Positions 45,150 through 55,851 of a stretch of 64,000 nt of DNA are shown piece after piece. Within the stretch, counting starts at the first letter, position 1, and every line of letters begins with the position of its first letter. The position numbers were made by a program, and so were the translations under genes. Location of the stretch: positions 62,001-126,000 of the forward strand of contig JAHCJV010000004.1 of NCBI GenBank assembly GCA_026126105.1, given 5' to 3'. This DNA comes from Enhydrobacter sp. (GTDB taxonomy: Bacteria; Pseudomonadota; Alphaproteobacteria; Reyranellales; Reyranellaceae). The notes beneath the pieces were generated by a model. That model was given only the letters and a program-made list of their open reading frames with translations. It had not been told where the DNA came from and did not search any database.

Positions 45150-45205
45150 GGTGTTTCCCCTTTTCTCGAACAGGCGCCGCTTATAGGAAGCGGTCGTGCC
45201 GGGTG

Positions 45206-46570
45206 TCAACGCGCGCCCTTCTCCGATTGCCGGCGCTCGAATTGGGCCGTGGCGGCGGCATCCAACGCCACCGTCAGATGGGCGACTTCGCCTTCGTCGT
45301 GGCGGCTGCGCACCTCGCCGTGGCGATAAAGCCAGGCGAGGGTCGCGCCATCGCTGAGCGGCACCGAGACCTCGCGAGCCTCCGCGTCCCTGGTCAGTAG
45401 ATCCTCGATCGCGTTCAGCAGCGGCTCTACGCCCTCGCCGCTCAGGGCGGATACCGGAAACTGGCGCGTGCGTTCGGGGCCGATGGAGGTGCGGATCTGC
45501 AGTATCCCGCGCTGCTCGAGCGGCAGCGCATCGATCTTGTTGAGTGCCTCGATCATCGGCGTGCCGCCGCCCTCCTCGATGGCGCCGAGCGCGCTGAGCA
45601 CCTCCTCGACATCGATGCGCTGGCGCTCCGAGTCCGGATGAGCGATGTCGCGCACATGAACGATCAGGTCGGCTTCCACGACCTCCTCCAGCGTGGCGCG
45701 GAAAGCGGCGACCAGATGTGTCGGAAGGTCGGACACGAAGCCGACGGTGTCGGATATCACGCACTCCCGCCCGCCGGGCAGCTTGATCACGCGCATCGTC
45801 GGGTCGAGCGTCGCGAACAACAGGTTCTTGGCGAAGACATCCGCGCCGGACAGGCGATTGAACAGCGTCGACTTGCCGGCATTGGTATAGCCGACCAGCG
45901 CCACCGTCGGCAGCCGGGCCTTCTTGCGGCCCGAGCGATTCACCGCGCGGGTACGGCGTACACCGTCCAGGTCGCGCTTGATCCGCACGATGCGCTCGCC
46001 GATCAGGCGGCGGTCGATCTCGATCTGGCTTTCGCCGGGACCACCGAGAAAGCCGAAGCCGCCGCGCTGGCGCTCCAGGTGGGTCCACGACCGGACCAGC
46101 CGGCCGCGCTGATAGTCGAGCGCAGCAAGCTCGACCTGCAGTCGACCTTCGTGGGTCCGGGCGCGAGCGCCGAAGATCTCGAGGATGAGGCCCGTGCGGT
46201 CGATGACCTTGGTGTTCCAGGCCTTCTCGAGATTACGCTGCTGGACGGGCGTGAGCCGGTCGTCGACGACGACAAGGCCGATTCCCAGCCGTTCCACCGC
46301 CTCCCTGACGCGCTCCACGACGCCCTTGCCGATCAGCGTCGCCGGCGTAACCCTCCGCAGCGGCACCGACTGCCTCCACTGCACGTCGAGGTCGATCGCC
46401 CGGGCAAGCCCCACCGCCTCCTCGAGCTTGGAATCGCTGCCGCGCTGATTGCCAGTGCGCGGGCCTTGGACGTAAGGGCTCAGGACGGCGGCGACCGTCG
46501 CGGGGCGCACCGTCTCCTTCAGCGCGCGGCGGCGCGCCTCAAGCTCGTGTTGCTCGATGTCGTCGGTCAA
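45206..46570 (-). CDS. hflX: Ribosome-associated GTPase HflX
   Basis: HflX (454 aa) splits stalled or stressed ribosomes. The N-terminal domain includes [20 protein letters not shown] and [21 protein letters not shown] with the glycine-rich [15 protein letters not shown] linker. The G domain has [28 protein letters not shown] and NKID. The best start is TTG at 46570 ([17 protein letters not shown]), one base after the hfq stop, so it is translated together with hfq. A longer frame exists but would run through hfq. Confidence 0.93.
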   Translation of the reverse strand: MTDDIEQHELEARRRALKETVRPATVAAVLSPYVQGPRTGNQRGSDSKLEEAVGLARAIDLDVQWRQSVPLRRVTPATLIGKGVVERVREAVERLGIGLVVVDDRLTPVQQRNLEKAWNTKVIDRTGLILEIFGARARTHEGRLQVELAALDYQRGRLVRSWTHLERQRGGFGFLGGPGESQIEIDRRLIGERIVRIKRDLDGVRRTRAVNRSGRKKARLPTVALVGYTNAGKSTLFNRLSGADVFAKNLLFATLDPTMRVIKLPGGRECVISDTVGFVSDLPTHLVAAFRATLEEVVEADLIVHVRDIAHPDSERQRIDVEEVLSALGAIEEGGGTPMIEALNKIDALPLEQRGILQIRTSIGPERTRQFPVSALSGEGVEPLLNAIEDLLTRDAEAREVSVPLSDGATLAWLYRHGEVRSRHDEGEVAHLTVALDAAATAQFERRQSEKGAR

Positions 46571-46571
46571 A

Positions 46572-46814
46572 TCAGCCGTCGGCCTTGTCCCCGTCGAACA
46601 ACTGCACGGGCGTAACCGGCATGATGGTCGAGATCGCGTGCTTGTAGACAAGCTGCGAATGACCGTCGCGGCGCAGCAGCACCGAGAAGTTGTCGAACCA
46701 GGTGACGATCCCCTGCAGTTTCACGCCGTTGACGAGGAAGATTGTGACCGGCGTCTTGTTCTTGCGCAGATGGTTCAGGAATACATCCTGAACGTTTTGT
46801 GCCTTTTCGCTCAT
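46572..46814 (-). CDS. hfq: RNA chaperone Hfq
   Basis: Hfq (80 aa) is the hexameric Sm-like protein that pairs small RNAs with mRNAs. The Sm1 motif is [20 protein letters not shown] and the Sm2 motif is [11 protein letters not shown], with LVYKH being the usual hallmark. The acidic tail is short, as in alphaproteobacteria. It sits next to hflX as in most proteobacteria and downstream of the ntr genes as in several alphaproteobacteria. Confidence 0.97.
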   Translation of the reverse strand: MSEKAQNVQDVFLNHLRKNKTPVTIFLVNGVKLQGIVTWFDNFSVLLRRDGHSQLVYKHAISTIMPVTPVQLFDGDKADG

Positions 46815-46919
46815 GTTCTTGGCCTCTTGCTGGGCATCCGACGGAAAGAAACCGTCAGTTTGGAAGGCGTGGGCCTGCTACCCACTGCCGAGTTGGAACA
46901 AATATAGGCGTCGTCGAGG

Positions 46920-47576
46920 TCAAAGCAATGCCGTGAGTTCATGACAATCGCGCGCATGAAGGCGCGGCGGGAATTCGCGCAGCCGTTCCGACATGATGTC
47001 CACGCTGCCGAAAAAGACCGGCAGGACGCCGGCAGCGTGCGCGCATTTCAGATCCGCCGGGGTGTCGCCTACCATCCATACCGACAAGTCGGGGGCAATT
47101 CCCGTGCCGTCGAGGGCGAGGAAGATCGGATCGGGTGCGGGTTTGTCGCGCAGGGCATCCTTGGCACCGACTGCCCTGGCAATCCATCTGTCCCAGCCGA
47201 GATGGGCGACCTCCGTGCGCAGATTATCGCCGAACTTGTTGCTCACCACGGCGACATAGCACCCCGCGGCGACGGCACGCGCCAGGAGTCGATCGGCGCC
47301 CGGCAGCGGCTCGAGCCGGTCCAGATGGATGCGGCGGAATGTATCGTAGAACACGGCCTCCGCCTCGCCCGCCCGCTCGCCGAACAGCGTCGGGAAATGA
47401 TCGCGCAGCGACCCGTGTGCGCGATCGCGGACTTCCTGTGCAGTCCATGGGGGCTTGCCCAAGGACCTGAAGGTGTCGTTGTAGCACTCGATGATGGTGG
47501 GCCACGTGTTCACCAGCGTGTTGTCCCAATCGAACAGGATGGCCTTCGGCCGTTCGATGTCGGCCGGCCGGGTCAC
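46920..47576 (-). CDS. HAD-family hydrolase (phosphoglycolate phosphatase-like)
   Basis: The 218-aa protein has the HAD motifs in order: FDWDNTLVNTW (nucleophile Asp), VVSNKFGDN (motif II), KPAPDPIFLAL (motif III Lys) and WMVGDTPADLKCA (motif IV). The inserted helical cap fits the phosphoglycolate/beta-phosphoglucomutase subgroup. The GTG start overlaps the stop of the transaminase gene by three bases (GTGA). The substrate is unknown. Confidence 0.87.
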   Translation of the reverse strand: MTRPADIERPKAILFDWDNTLVNTWPTIIECYNDTFRSLGKPPWTAQEVRDRAHGSLRDHFPTLFGERAGEAEAVFYDTFRRIHLDRLEPLPGADRLLARAVAAGCYVAVVSNKFGDNLRTEVAHLGWDRWIARAVGAKDALRDKPAPDPIFLALDGTGIAPDLSVWMVGDTPADLKCAHAAGVLPVFFGSVDIMSERLREFPPRLHARDCHELTALL

Positions 47577-48436
47577 GTGACTGCCTCGCCCTCGGAGGCG
47601 AAGCGGACATATTCCTCGCGCAGCCGGCGTGCCGTCGAACCAACCTTGCCGTCGCCGACCTTGTCGCCGTCGATCTTCACCACCGGCGTCACGAACGACG
47701 TGGCACTGGTGATGAAGGCCTCCTTCGCCTTCTTTGCCTCCGCCAGGGTGAACGGCCGCTCGACGAGCTTCAGCTGCAGGTCGGTGGCGATCTTCTTCAG
47801 CGTTCCGCGCGTGATTCCGGCCAGGATGCCGTTGTCGGTCTGGCGGGTGACCAGCTCGTTGTCGGGAGTCACGATCCAGGCGTTGGTCGAGGCGCCCTCG
47901 GTGATGCAGCCGCTGTCGTCGATCAGCCATGCCTCGTAGGCGCCGCCTTCGCGCGCCGCCTGCTTGGCAAGCACGTTCGGCAGCAAAGCGATCGTCTTGA
48001 TGTCGCAACGCTCCCACCGGATGTCGGGATGGCTCTTCACCGCCACGCCGGGGCCCGGATCGGCGCCCAGATGCCTCGTATTCTTGGTCGTCAGCACGAG
48101 GGCGGGCTTGACCGGTGTCGTCGGAAACGCATGGTCCCGCCGCGCGACGCCCCGTGTCACCTGCATGTAGATCAGCCCGTCGCGCAGGCGGTTGCGCCGC
48201 ATCAGTTCGCGCATGATGAAGCCCAGGGCCGGCCGAGCCACGGGCCAGTCGATACGCAGCTCGCGCAACGACCGCTCGAGCCGGTCGATGTGCGGCGTCT
48301 CGTCGATCAGCCGGCCGTCGCGCACGCCGACGACCTCGTAGACGCCGTCCGCCAGCTGGTAGCCGCGATCCTCGACATGGACGCTCGCATGGCGGTGATC
48401 GACGTAGCGTCCGTTGACATAGGCGTAACGCGCCAT
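47573..48436 (-). CDS. D-amino acid transaminase
   Basis: A class IV PLP transaminase of 287 aa. It begins YAYVNGRYVDHRHASVHVED, has YMQVTRGVARRDHAFP, the cofactor Lys near residue 147 in CDIKTIALLPNVLA, and the Glu near 178 in ITEGASTNAW. These positions agree with Bacillus D-amino acid transaminase (K145, E177). It makes D-Ala and D-Glu for peptidoglycan. Its placement right after ntrX is common in alphaproteobacteria. Confidence 0.9.
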   Translation of the reverse strand: MARYAYVNGRYVDHRHASVHVEDRGYQLADGVYEVVGVRDGRLIDETPHIDRLERSLRELRIDWPVARPALGFIMRELMRRNRLRDGLIYMQVTRGVARRDHAFPTTPVKPALVLTTKNTRHLGADPGPGVAVKSHPDIRWERCDIKTIALLPNVLAKQAAREGGAYEAWLIDDSGCITEGASTNAWIVTPDNELVTRQTDNGILAGITRGTLKKIATDLQLKLVERPFTLAEAKKAKEAFITSATSFVTPVVKIDGDKVGDGKVGSTARRLREEYVRFASEGEAVT

Positions 48437-48439
48437 GAC

Positions 48440-49864
48440 CTACTCTCCTCCTGCCGGCGCCGTCGCCTCGATGCTTCGCTCCTCTCCGCCGCCGCCGTGC
48501 AGCCCGAGAGACTTCAGCTTCCGGTGAAGGGCCGAGCGCTCCATGCCGACGAAGGTCGCGGTGCGCGAGATGTTGCCGCCGAAGCGCGTGACCTGGGCCA
48601 GGAGATACTCGCGCTCGAACACCTCGCGCGCTTCGCGCAACGGGAGCTGCATGATCTCCCCGCCCTTCTCCCAGCGCAGCACCGACGGCGCATCCTCGCT
48701 GACGTCGCTGGGCAGCACGTCCGCCCGTATCGGTCCGCCGCCGACAGGCGCCAGGATCAGCAGCCGCTCGATCACGTTGCGCAGTTGCCGCACGTTGCCC
48801 GGCCAGTCGTGGCCCTGCAGCGCCGCCAGCGTGTCCTCGCCCAATGGCCGCGTCGGGAGGCCAGTGGCATCGGCCACGCGGCTCAGCAGCTCCGTCGCCA
48901 GCTCGGGAATGTCCTCACGGCGCTCGCTGAGCGGCGGTATGCGCAAGGATACTACATTGAGGCGATGGAAGAGTTCCTCGCGGAAGCGGGTGGCGGCTAT
49001 CTCCTCCTGCAGCGCGCGTGTCGTGGCGGCGAGCACGCGGACGTCGACTTCGACCCGCGTCTTGCCGCCGTCGCGGGCGTAGGACTGCTCGTGCAGCAAC
49101 CGCGCCAGCCTGCCTTGCAGCGGCAGAGGCAGATCCGCCACCTCCTTGAGCAGCAGCGTGCCGCCATGGGCAAGCTCGAACGCTCCGGAGACGCGGAGGG
49201 AATCGCCGTCGGATGCGGTGTCCGTCCCGAACAGCTCGATCTCGAGACGCTCTGCCGGCAAGGTCGAACAGTTCACGACGACAAACGGCCCGTCTGCTCG
49301 CTTGGATCCCCTGTGGATCAGCCTGGCGACCGTCTCTTTTCCGGCGCCCGACGCGCCGGTGATCAGCACGCGGCTACCCATCGGCGCGACGCGCTCGATC
49401 TGGCTGCGGACGCTGGCAGCCTCGCTCGACGCCCCGACGAACTCCACCTCGCCGCCGGCCCGCCGGCGCAGCGTGGCGTTCTCGCGCCGCAACCGGTCGG
49501 CCTCGACCGCGCGGTCGACGACAAGCAGCAGCCGGTCCGCCTTGAAAGGCTTCTCGATGAAGTCGTAGGCACCGTTCTTGATGGCCGAAACGGCGGTGTC
49601 GATCGTGCCGTGACCGCTGATCATCACGACCGGAATCGGCGGATCTTCGCGCCTGATTTCCCCGAGCAGCTGGAGACCGTCCATCTCGCTACCCTGAAGC
49701 CAGACGTCGAGAATGACGAGCGCCGGTCGCCGTTGACGCACGGCCTCCATCGCTTCCGTGCTGTTGTGCGCGCGCCGGGCCGTGTGGCCTTCATCCTCCA
49801 GGATGCCCGCGATCAGCGTGCAGATGTCGCGTTCGTCGTCGACGATAAGGATATCGTGGCCCAT
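48440..49864 (-). CDS. ntrX: Response regulator NtrX, with degenerate ATPase core
   Basis: NtrX (474 aa) partners the NtrY kinase. The receiver has the phospho-acceptor Asp53 in LVILDVWLQGSEMDG. The AAA+ domain keeps Walker A (GASGAGKE) and the RLNVVSLRIPPLSERREDI region. Two key elements are lost: the GAFTGA sigma-54 contact loop is replaced by unrelated residues (TDTASDGDSLRVSGAFELA), and Walker B reads LLLKEVADL, with Lys in place of the magnesium-binding Asp. The Fis-type helix-turn-helix (ISRTATFVGMERSALHRKL) is intact. It therefore probably acts as a DNA-binding regulator without driving sigma-54. Confidence 0.94.
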   Translation of the reverse strand: MGHDILIVDDERDICTLIAGILEDEGHTARRAHNSTEAMEAVRQRRPALVILDVWLQGSEMDGLQLLGEIRREDPPIPVVMISGHGTIDTAVSAIKNGAYDFIEKPFKADRLLLVVDRAVEADRLRRENATLRRRAGGEVEFVGASSEAASVRSQIERVAPMGSRVLITGASGAGKETVARLIHRGSKRADGPFVVVNCSTLPAERLEIELFGTDTASDGDSLRVSGAFELAHGGTLLLKEVADLPLPLQGRLARLLHEQSYARDGGKTRVEVDVRVLAATTRALQEEIAATRFREELFHRLNVVSLRIPPLSERREDIPELATELLSRVADATGLPTRPLGEDTLAALQGHDWPGNVRQLRNVIERLLILAPVGGGPIRADVLPSDVSEDAPSVLRWEKGGEIMQLPLREAREVFEREYLLAQVTRFGGNISRTATFVGMERSALHRKLKSLGLHGGGGEERSIEATAPAGGE

Positions 49865-49896
49865 GGCTCTTCAAGTCGCCCGCGGGGGGCAGCGGG

Positions 49897-52089
49897 TCAT
49901 TGTGCGGCGGTCGCTTGAGCGCGCGCCGACGCGATTTCCTTCGCGTCGCGACGGAATACCAGACTGATGCGTGCGCCGCCAGTCTCCCGGTCCTCGAGCG
50001 TCAGGAGCCCGCCGTGGTCCTCCATGATCTTCTTGACGATTGCAAGACCGAGGCCGGTGCCCTTGCTGCGCGTCGTCATGTAGGGCTCGGTCAGGCGTTC
50101 GCGTCCTTCGACCGGCAGGCCCTTGCCGTTGTCCTGCACGACAATCCGCACGATTGCACCTTCGTCCTTCAGGGACAGGGAAATCTCGCCCTGTGGCAGC
50201 ACGACACCCGGTCTGGCCACGCGCCCCTCGATCGCCTCTGCGGCGTTCTTCAGGATGTTGGTCAGGACCTGGCTCACCTGCCGACGGTCGCAGATCAGCG
50301 GCACGGAATGATCCGGCAGCTCGGAGACATAGCGGATCGCGGCGTTGCCGTTGCGCTGCAGGAACAGGGCCTGCTGGCACAGCTCCTTGGCGTCTTCCGG
50401 CTGCACGGTGGGCCGGGGCATGCGCGCGAAGGAGGAGAACTCGTCGACCATCCGGCCGATGTCGCCGACCTGGCGGATGATGGTGTCGGTGCAGGTCGTG
50501 AATGTCTCGGGATCTTCCTTGATCTGCTTGAGATAGCGGCGCTTCAGCCGCTCGGCCGAAAGCTGGATGGGCGTCAGGGGATTCTTGATCTCGTGCGCGA
50601 TGCGCCGCGCGACGTCTCCCCATGCCGCCATGCGCTGCGCCGACATGAGATCGGTGACGTCGTCGAACGTTACCACCGAGCCGGCATCCGATGCCGCGCT
50701 GATCCGCACGAGCAGGATCCGCCGCGTGCCGCCCTGCAGGATCTCGATCTGCCCCTGCGTCACGCGACCGGGCCGCTCCGCCGCCTGCGCGACGAGCGGC
50801 GCAAGGGCCGGCATGACCTCGATCACCGGACGGTCCAGGACGCCGTCCTCGGGCAGCGCCAGGAGCTCGAGCGCGGAGCGATTGGTCCGAGCCACGAAGC
50901 CCGCCGCGTCGACGCTCAAGACGCCGGCCGAGACGCCGGCCAACACCGCATCGGTGAGCCGGCGACGGGTGTCGAGCTCCTTGTTCGCATCGATCAGCTC
51001 CCGGCGCTGCTGCTCGATCTGGCTGGCCATGCGGTTGAAGGAGCGCGCCAGCTGGCCCAGCTCGTCGTTTGGCGGGCCCTCCTCGACGCGCACCGACAGG
51101 TCACCGCCGCGCATCTGCTCGGCAGCCGACATCAGCCCGCCGATAGGCTCCGTCAGGCGTGTCGCGAACTGGATCGCCAGCCACATCGCGGCCAGCAGCA
51201 TCAGGAAGGCAATGGCGCCGCAGACCACGAACATGATGAGCTGGCCCTGCTCCAGCCGTGACTCGATCTGGGAGTAGAACTTGCCGGCGAGCTCGATGCT
51301 CTTGATGTAGTCGACGACCCGGAGATCGACGGAATGGCCGGTCACCAGGAAGTATGGCTCGCCGACGAACAGCTGCATGATGAAGTAGGCCCCACGTGGC
51401 GATTCGAGCTGAATCGGCGCACCTTGGTTGACCGTCTGCCAGAGATACTGCTGCCCCGGCACGGGATCGGCAAGCGGCTCGGCACCGGGTGCGACGGCCC
51501 GGGCGATCAGGCCCTGGTCGGCATGGATGAGATCGGCCTCGATCATGGCCCGTCCGCCGAGCAGCTCCGTCAGGGCTTCGGTGACGGCGGCGCCATCCTT
51601 GAGCGACTCGAGCCCGTGCTCCTGCAAGGGGGCGGAGATCGCCGCGATGTCGCGCAGGATCTCGGATTCGCGTGCGCGCCGGACCGGCTCGCCGATTGCG
51701 CGCGCTGCCTCGAACGACGTCTGCGCCGGCTTCACCACGAAGTCGGTGAAGTTGACGAACAGCAGCGCCATGATGATCGCCACGATCAGCGTCGGCAGGA
51801 GCGTGAACACGCCGCACAGCAGGACGAGCCGCATATGCAGGCGAGACCCCGCGGCACCCCGGCGCCGGTCCAGCCAGATCTGCGTCATCCGCCCGCCGAG
51901 CAATGCCACCAGCGCCATCGCGATGACGAGGTCGGCAACCAGCAGGCCGGTCATCCAGCCGCTCGTGCCGAAGTACGTCGGCACGAGCCCGGCGATCCAG
52001 GCATAGGTCGCGGTGCCTGCCACGAAAGCGAGGACGGCAAGCGATGCCGCAGCGACACGGCCCGTCATCCCTCGGCCGAGGCTGCTCAT
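49897..52089 (-). CDS. ntrY: Sensor histidine kinase NtrY
   Basis: The 730-aa membrane kinase of the NtrYX system has two to three N-terminal helices, a periplasmic loop and a further helix (LIMFVVCGAIAFLMLLAAMW). HAMP (EPIGGLMSAAEQMRGGDL), PAS (LSVDAAGFVARTNRSALEL) and HisKA follow, with the phospho-acceptor His near residue 499 in ARRIAHEIKNPLTPIQ, and then the ATPase domain (QVLTNILKNAAEAI, DNGKGLP, TGLGLAIVKKIMEDHGG). I chose ATG 52089; a GTG 13 codons upstream, directly after ntrC, is possible. Confidence 0.95.
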   Translation of the reverse strand: MSSLGRGMTGRVAAASLAVLAFVAGTATYAWIAGLVPTYFGTSGWMTGLLVADLVIAMALVALLGGRMTQIWLDRRRGAAGSRLHMRLVLLCGVFTLLPTLIVAIIMALLFVNFTDFVVKPAQTSFEAARAIGEPVRRARESEILRDIAAISAPLQEHGLESLKDGAAVTEALTELLGGRAMIEADLIHADQGLIARAVAPGAEPLADPVPGQQYLWQTVNQGAPIQLESPRGAYFIMQLFVGEPYFLVTGHSVDLRVVDYIKSIELAGKFYSQIESRLEQGQLIMFVVCGAIAFLMLLAAMWLAIQFATRLTEPIGGLMSAAEQMRGGDLSVRVEEGPPNDELGQLARSFNRMASQIEQQRRELIDANKELDTRRRLTDAVLAGVSAGVLSVDAAGFVARTNRSALELLALPEDGVLDRPVIEVMPALAPLVAQAAERPGRVTQGQIEILQGGTRRILLVRISAASDAGSVVTFDDVTDLMSAQRMAAWGDVARRIAHEIKNPLTPIQLSAERLKRRYLKQIKEDPETFTTCTDTIIRQVGDIGRMVDEFSSFARMPRPTVQPEDAKELCQQALFLQRNGNAAIRYVSELPDHSVPLICDRRQVSQVLTNILKNAAEAIEGRVARPGVVLPQGEISLSLKDEGAIVRIVVQDNGKGLPVEGRERLTEPYMTTRSKGTGLGLAIVKKIMEDHGGLLTLEDRETGGARISLVFRRDAKEIASARAQATAAQ

Positions 52090-52132
52090 CCTGTCGCCCC
52101 AGCGTGAAACGCCTAGCGAAGCTGTCACCTGC

Positions 52133-53604
<1,472 letters not shown>

Positions 53605-53608
<4 letters not shown>

Positions 53609-54717
53609 GTAGCAGCCTGCGGCGATTGCATCGGCAGCATCACGCGGAAGGTGGTGCGGCCGGGTTCGCTGTCATATTCGATGGCGCCGCCGTGATCGTT
53701 GATGATCTTGGCGACGAGGGCGAGGCCGAGACCGGTGCCGGTCGGCTTGTTGGTGACGAAGGCGTCGAACAGGTGGGAGCGCAGCTCGTCGGACACGCCG
53801 CGGCCATTGTCGCGCACCGACACGACCAGCGGCAGATTCACTTTCGCCACCTGTCCGGGCACGGCGAGCCGCAGGCCGTGCTTGTAGGCGGTCGAGAGCT
53901 CGATCTCGCGCTCGACATCGCCCGGCACCTCGCAGGCATTCTTCACCAGGTTCAGGAACACCTGGATGAGCTGGTCGCGGTCGCCGAACACATCGGGCAG
54001 CGACGGGTCGTAGCTCTCGATGAAGCGCACGTTCTTGCCGAAGCCGTTCTGCGACAGCCGGCGGACGTGATTGAGGACCTGGTGGATGTTGAGCGGGCCG
54101 CGATCGATCGGCCTGCCCTCGGCGAAGGCCTCCATGCGGTCGACCAGTGCGACGATCCGGTCGGTCTCCTCGCAGATCAGCGTCGTGAGCTCGCGCTCGC
54201 TGTCCGGCACCGACTGCTCGAGCAACTGGGCCGCGCCGCGGATGCCCGACAACGGGTTCTTCACCTCGTGCGCCAGCATGGCGGCGAGCGCGCTGACCGA
54301 GCGGGCGGCGCTGCGGTTCGACATCTGGCGGTCGATGCTGCGCGCGATCGACTGCTCGACGAGCGAAAGCGCGACCAGACCGTTGCTTTCGACGATCGGC
54401 GAGAGACGAAGTCCGCAGAATCGGTTGCCGATGCGCGGGGAGCTCAAGGTGACGCCGTTCTCCGCGACGGCCCCGCCAGTCGCCAGAACCTGCTCGAGCA
54501 GCGAGAAGAGCGGTGAATCCTCGGGAACGAACTCGGTCATCGCATGGCTGATCAGGCGCGCGCGTCCGACACCGAAGAACTGCTCCGCGGAGAGGTTCGC
54601 GTAATGGATCACGCCCTCGCCATCGACCACCACGACCGCCTCCGACAGCGAGTCGAGGATCGACGTGGAAAACTGATCGCTCAGCGCGCTGGCCCGCGTG
54701 AGAGTGCGAACGGGCAT
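53605..54717 (-). CDS. ntrB: Sensor kinase/phosphatase NtrB (GlnL)
   Basis: NtrB (370 aa) is a soluble histidine kinase that phosphorylates NtrC under nitrogen limitation. It has a PAS domain ([20 protein letters not shown]), HisKA with His150 in [20 protein letters not shown], and the ATPase boxes [19 protein letters not shown] and [17 protein letters not shown]. The ATG at 54717 starts two bases after the dusB stop codon, so it is translationally linked to dusB. Confidence 0.95.
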
Positions 54718-54718
54718 G

Positions 54719-55726
54719 TCAGGCGGCCTGCCTCTCGAGGGCCGGCTGGAAGAAGGCGGCCAGCAATGCGCGCACCTTCCCCGCTTCGGTCTCGCGGTTG
54801 ACGGCCGCGCGGAACTCGGCCGACGCGGGCAACCCCTTCGAGTACCAGCCGAGATGCTTGCGTGCCATGCGTACACCGGTCTCGCTGCCGTAATGCGCCA
54901 GCATCGCATCGAAGTGAGTCCGGACCGCGGCATACTGTTCGGCGAGCGACGGATCGGGCAGGCGAACGCCCGTGCGCAGATAATGGATCGCCTGGTTGAG
55001 GAACCACGGCCGGCCATAGGCGCCGCGGCCGATCATGATGCCGTCGGCCCCGGACTGATCGAGCGCCCGATCGACATCGTCGAGCGTGTTGATGTCGCCG
55101 TTGGCGATCACGGGCAGGCTCGTTGCGGCCTTCACGTTGCGGATGAAGGCCCAGTCTGCGTGACCATCGTAGAAGTCGCAGCGCGTGCGGCCGTGCACCG
55201 TCAGCATCCGGATGCCGCACTGCTCGGCGATGCGGGCCAGCGTCGGGGCGTTACGGTTGGTCGAATCCCAGCCGGTGCGCATCTTCAGCGTCACCGGCAG
55301 CTTCACGGCCTTCACTGTTGCCTCAAGGATCCGCGCCGCATGCACCTCGTCGCGCATCAGCGCGGAACCGGCGTGCCCGTTGACGACTTTCTTGACCGGG
55401 CAGCCGAAGTTGATGTCGATGATCGCCGCTCCGCGGTCTTCGTTCAGCTTCGCCGCGTCGGCCATCACCGAGGGTTCGCAGCCGGCGAGCTGCACCGACA
55501 TCGGAAATTCTTCGGGCGAGTTCTTGGCCATCAGGAGCGTCTTGCGGTTCTCGCGCACCATGGCCGCCGAGGCGATCATTTCGGACACGACGAGCCCCGC
55601 CCCGCCCCGCTTCACCATCTGGCGGAATGGCATGTCGGACACACCGGACATCGGCGCAAGGATGACGGGGTCGTCAACGCGAACCGGGCCGATGTCTATA
55701 GGACGGAGACGAGCTACGCTGTTCAT
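54719..55726 (-). CDS. dusB: tRNA-dihydrouridine synthase B
   Basis: DusB (335 aa) reduces uridines in the tRNA D-loop with FMN and NADPH. It starts with the flavin-barrel sequence [20 protein letters not shown]. The catalytic Cys is in [20 protein letters not shown], and [19 protein letters not shown] and [13 protein letters not shown] follow. It is the first gene of the leftward ntr cluster, as often seen in proteobacteria, so its promoter should also drive ntrBC. Confidence 0.96.
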   Translation of the reverse strand: MNSVARLRPIDIGPVRVDDPVILAPMSGVSDMPFRQMVKRGGAGLVVSEMIASAAMVRENRKTLLMAKNSPEEFPMSVQLAGCEPSVMADAAKLNEDRGAAIIDINFGCPVKKVVNGHAGSALMRDEVHAARILEATVKAVKLPVTLKMRTGWDSTNRNAPTLARIAEQCGIRMLTVHGRTRCDFYDGHADWAFIRNVKAATSLPVIANGDINTLDDVDRALDQSGADGIMIGRGAYGRPWFLNQAIHYLRTGVRLPDPSLAEQYAAVRTHFDAMLAHYGSETGVRMARKHLGWYSKGLPASAEFRAAVNRETEAGKVRALLAAFFQPALERQAA

Positions 55727-55748
55727 TCGTGATCAGTTTGTGGGCAAC

Positions 55749-55763
55749 TTGTGCAGTGCACAA
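55749..55763. promoter_or_regulatory. 15-bp perfect inverted repeat upstream of dusB and ispDF
   Basis: TTGTGCA and TGCACAA flank a single central G. It lies 22 bases upstream of the dusB start and about 90 bases before ispDF. The half-sites are opposite in order to the NtrC consensus (TGCAC then GTGCA), so NtrC is not the obvious ligand. Operator function is inferred from symmetry and position. Confidence 0.5.
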
Positions 55764-55851
55764 TTAATAAGCCGAGAGATAGCGGGTCCGCCGCGACGGT
55801 GCAAGGGTGCTGAAGTGCGCACCCTCCAAGCCGATGTTATCTATGGCTTCA

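Noticed and set aside
46901..46923. Possible hfq promoter: TTGACC and TATATT on the minus strand
   Set aside because: The two hexamers are separated by only 11 bases, too close for a sigma-70 promoter, and no better pair is near.
55749..55763. Inverted repeat read as an NtrC site
   Set aside because: The NtrC consensus has TGCAC before GTGCA with a spacer; here the order is reversed and the spacer is one base.
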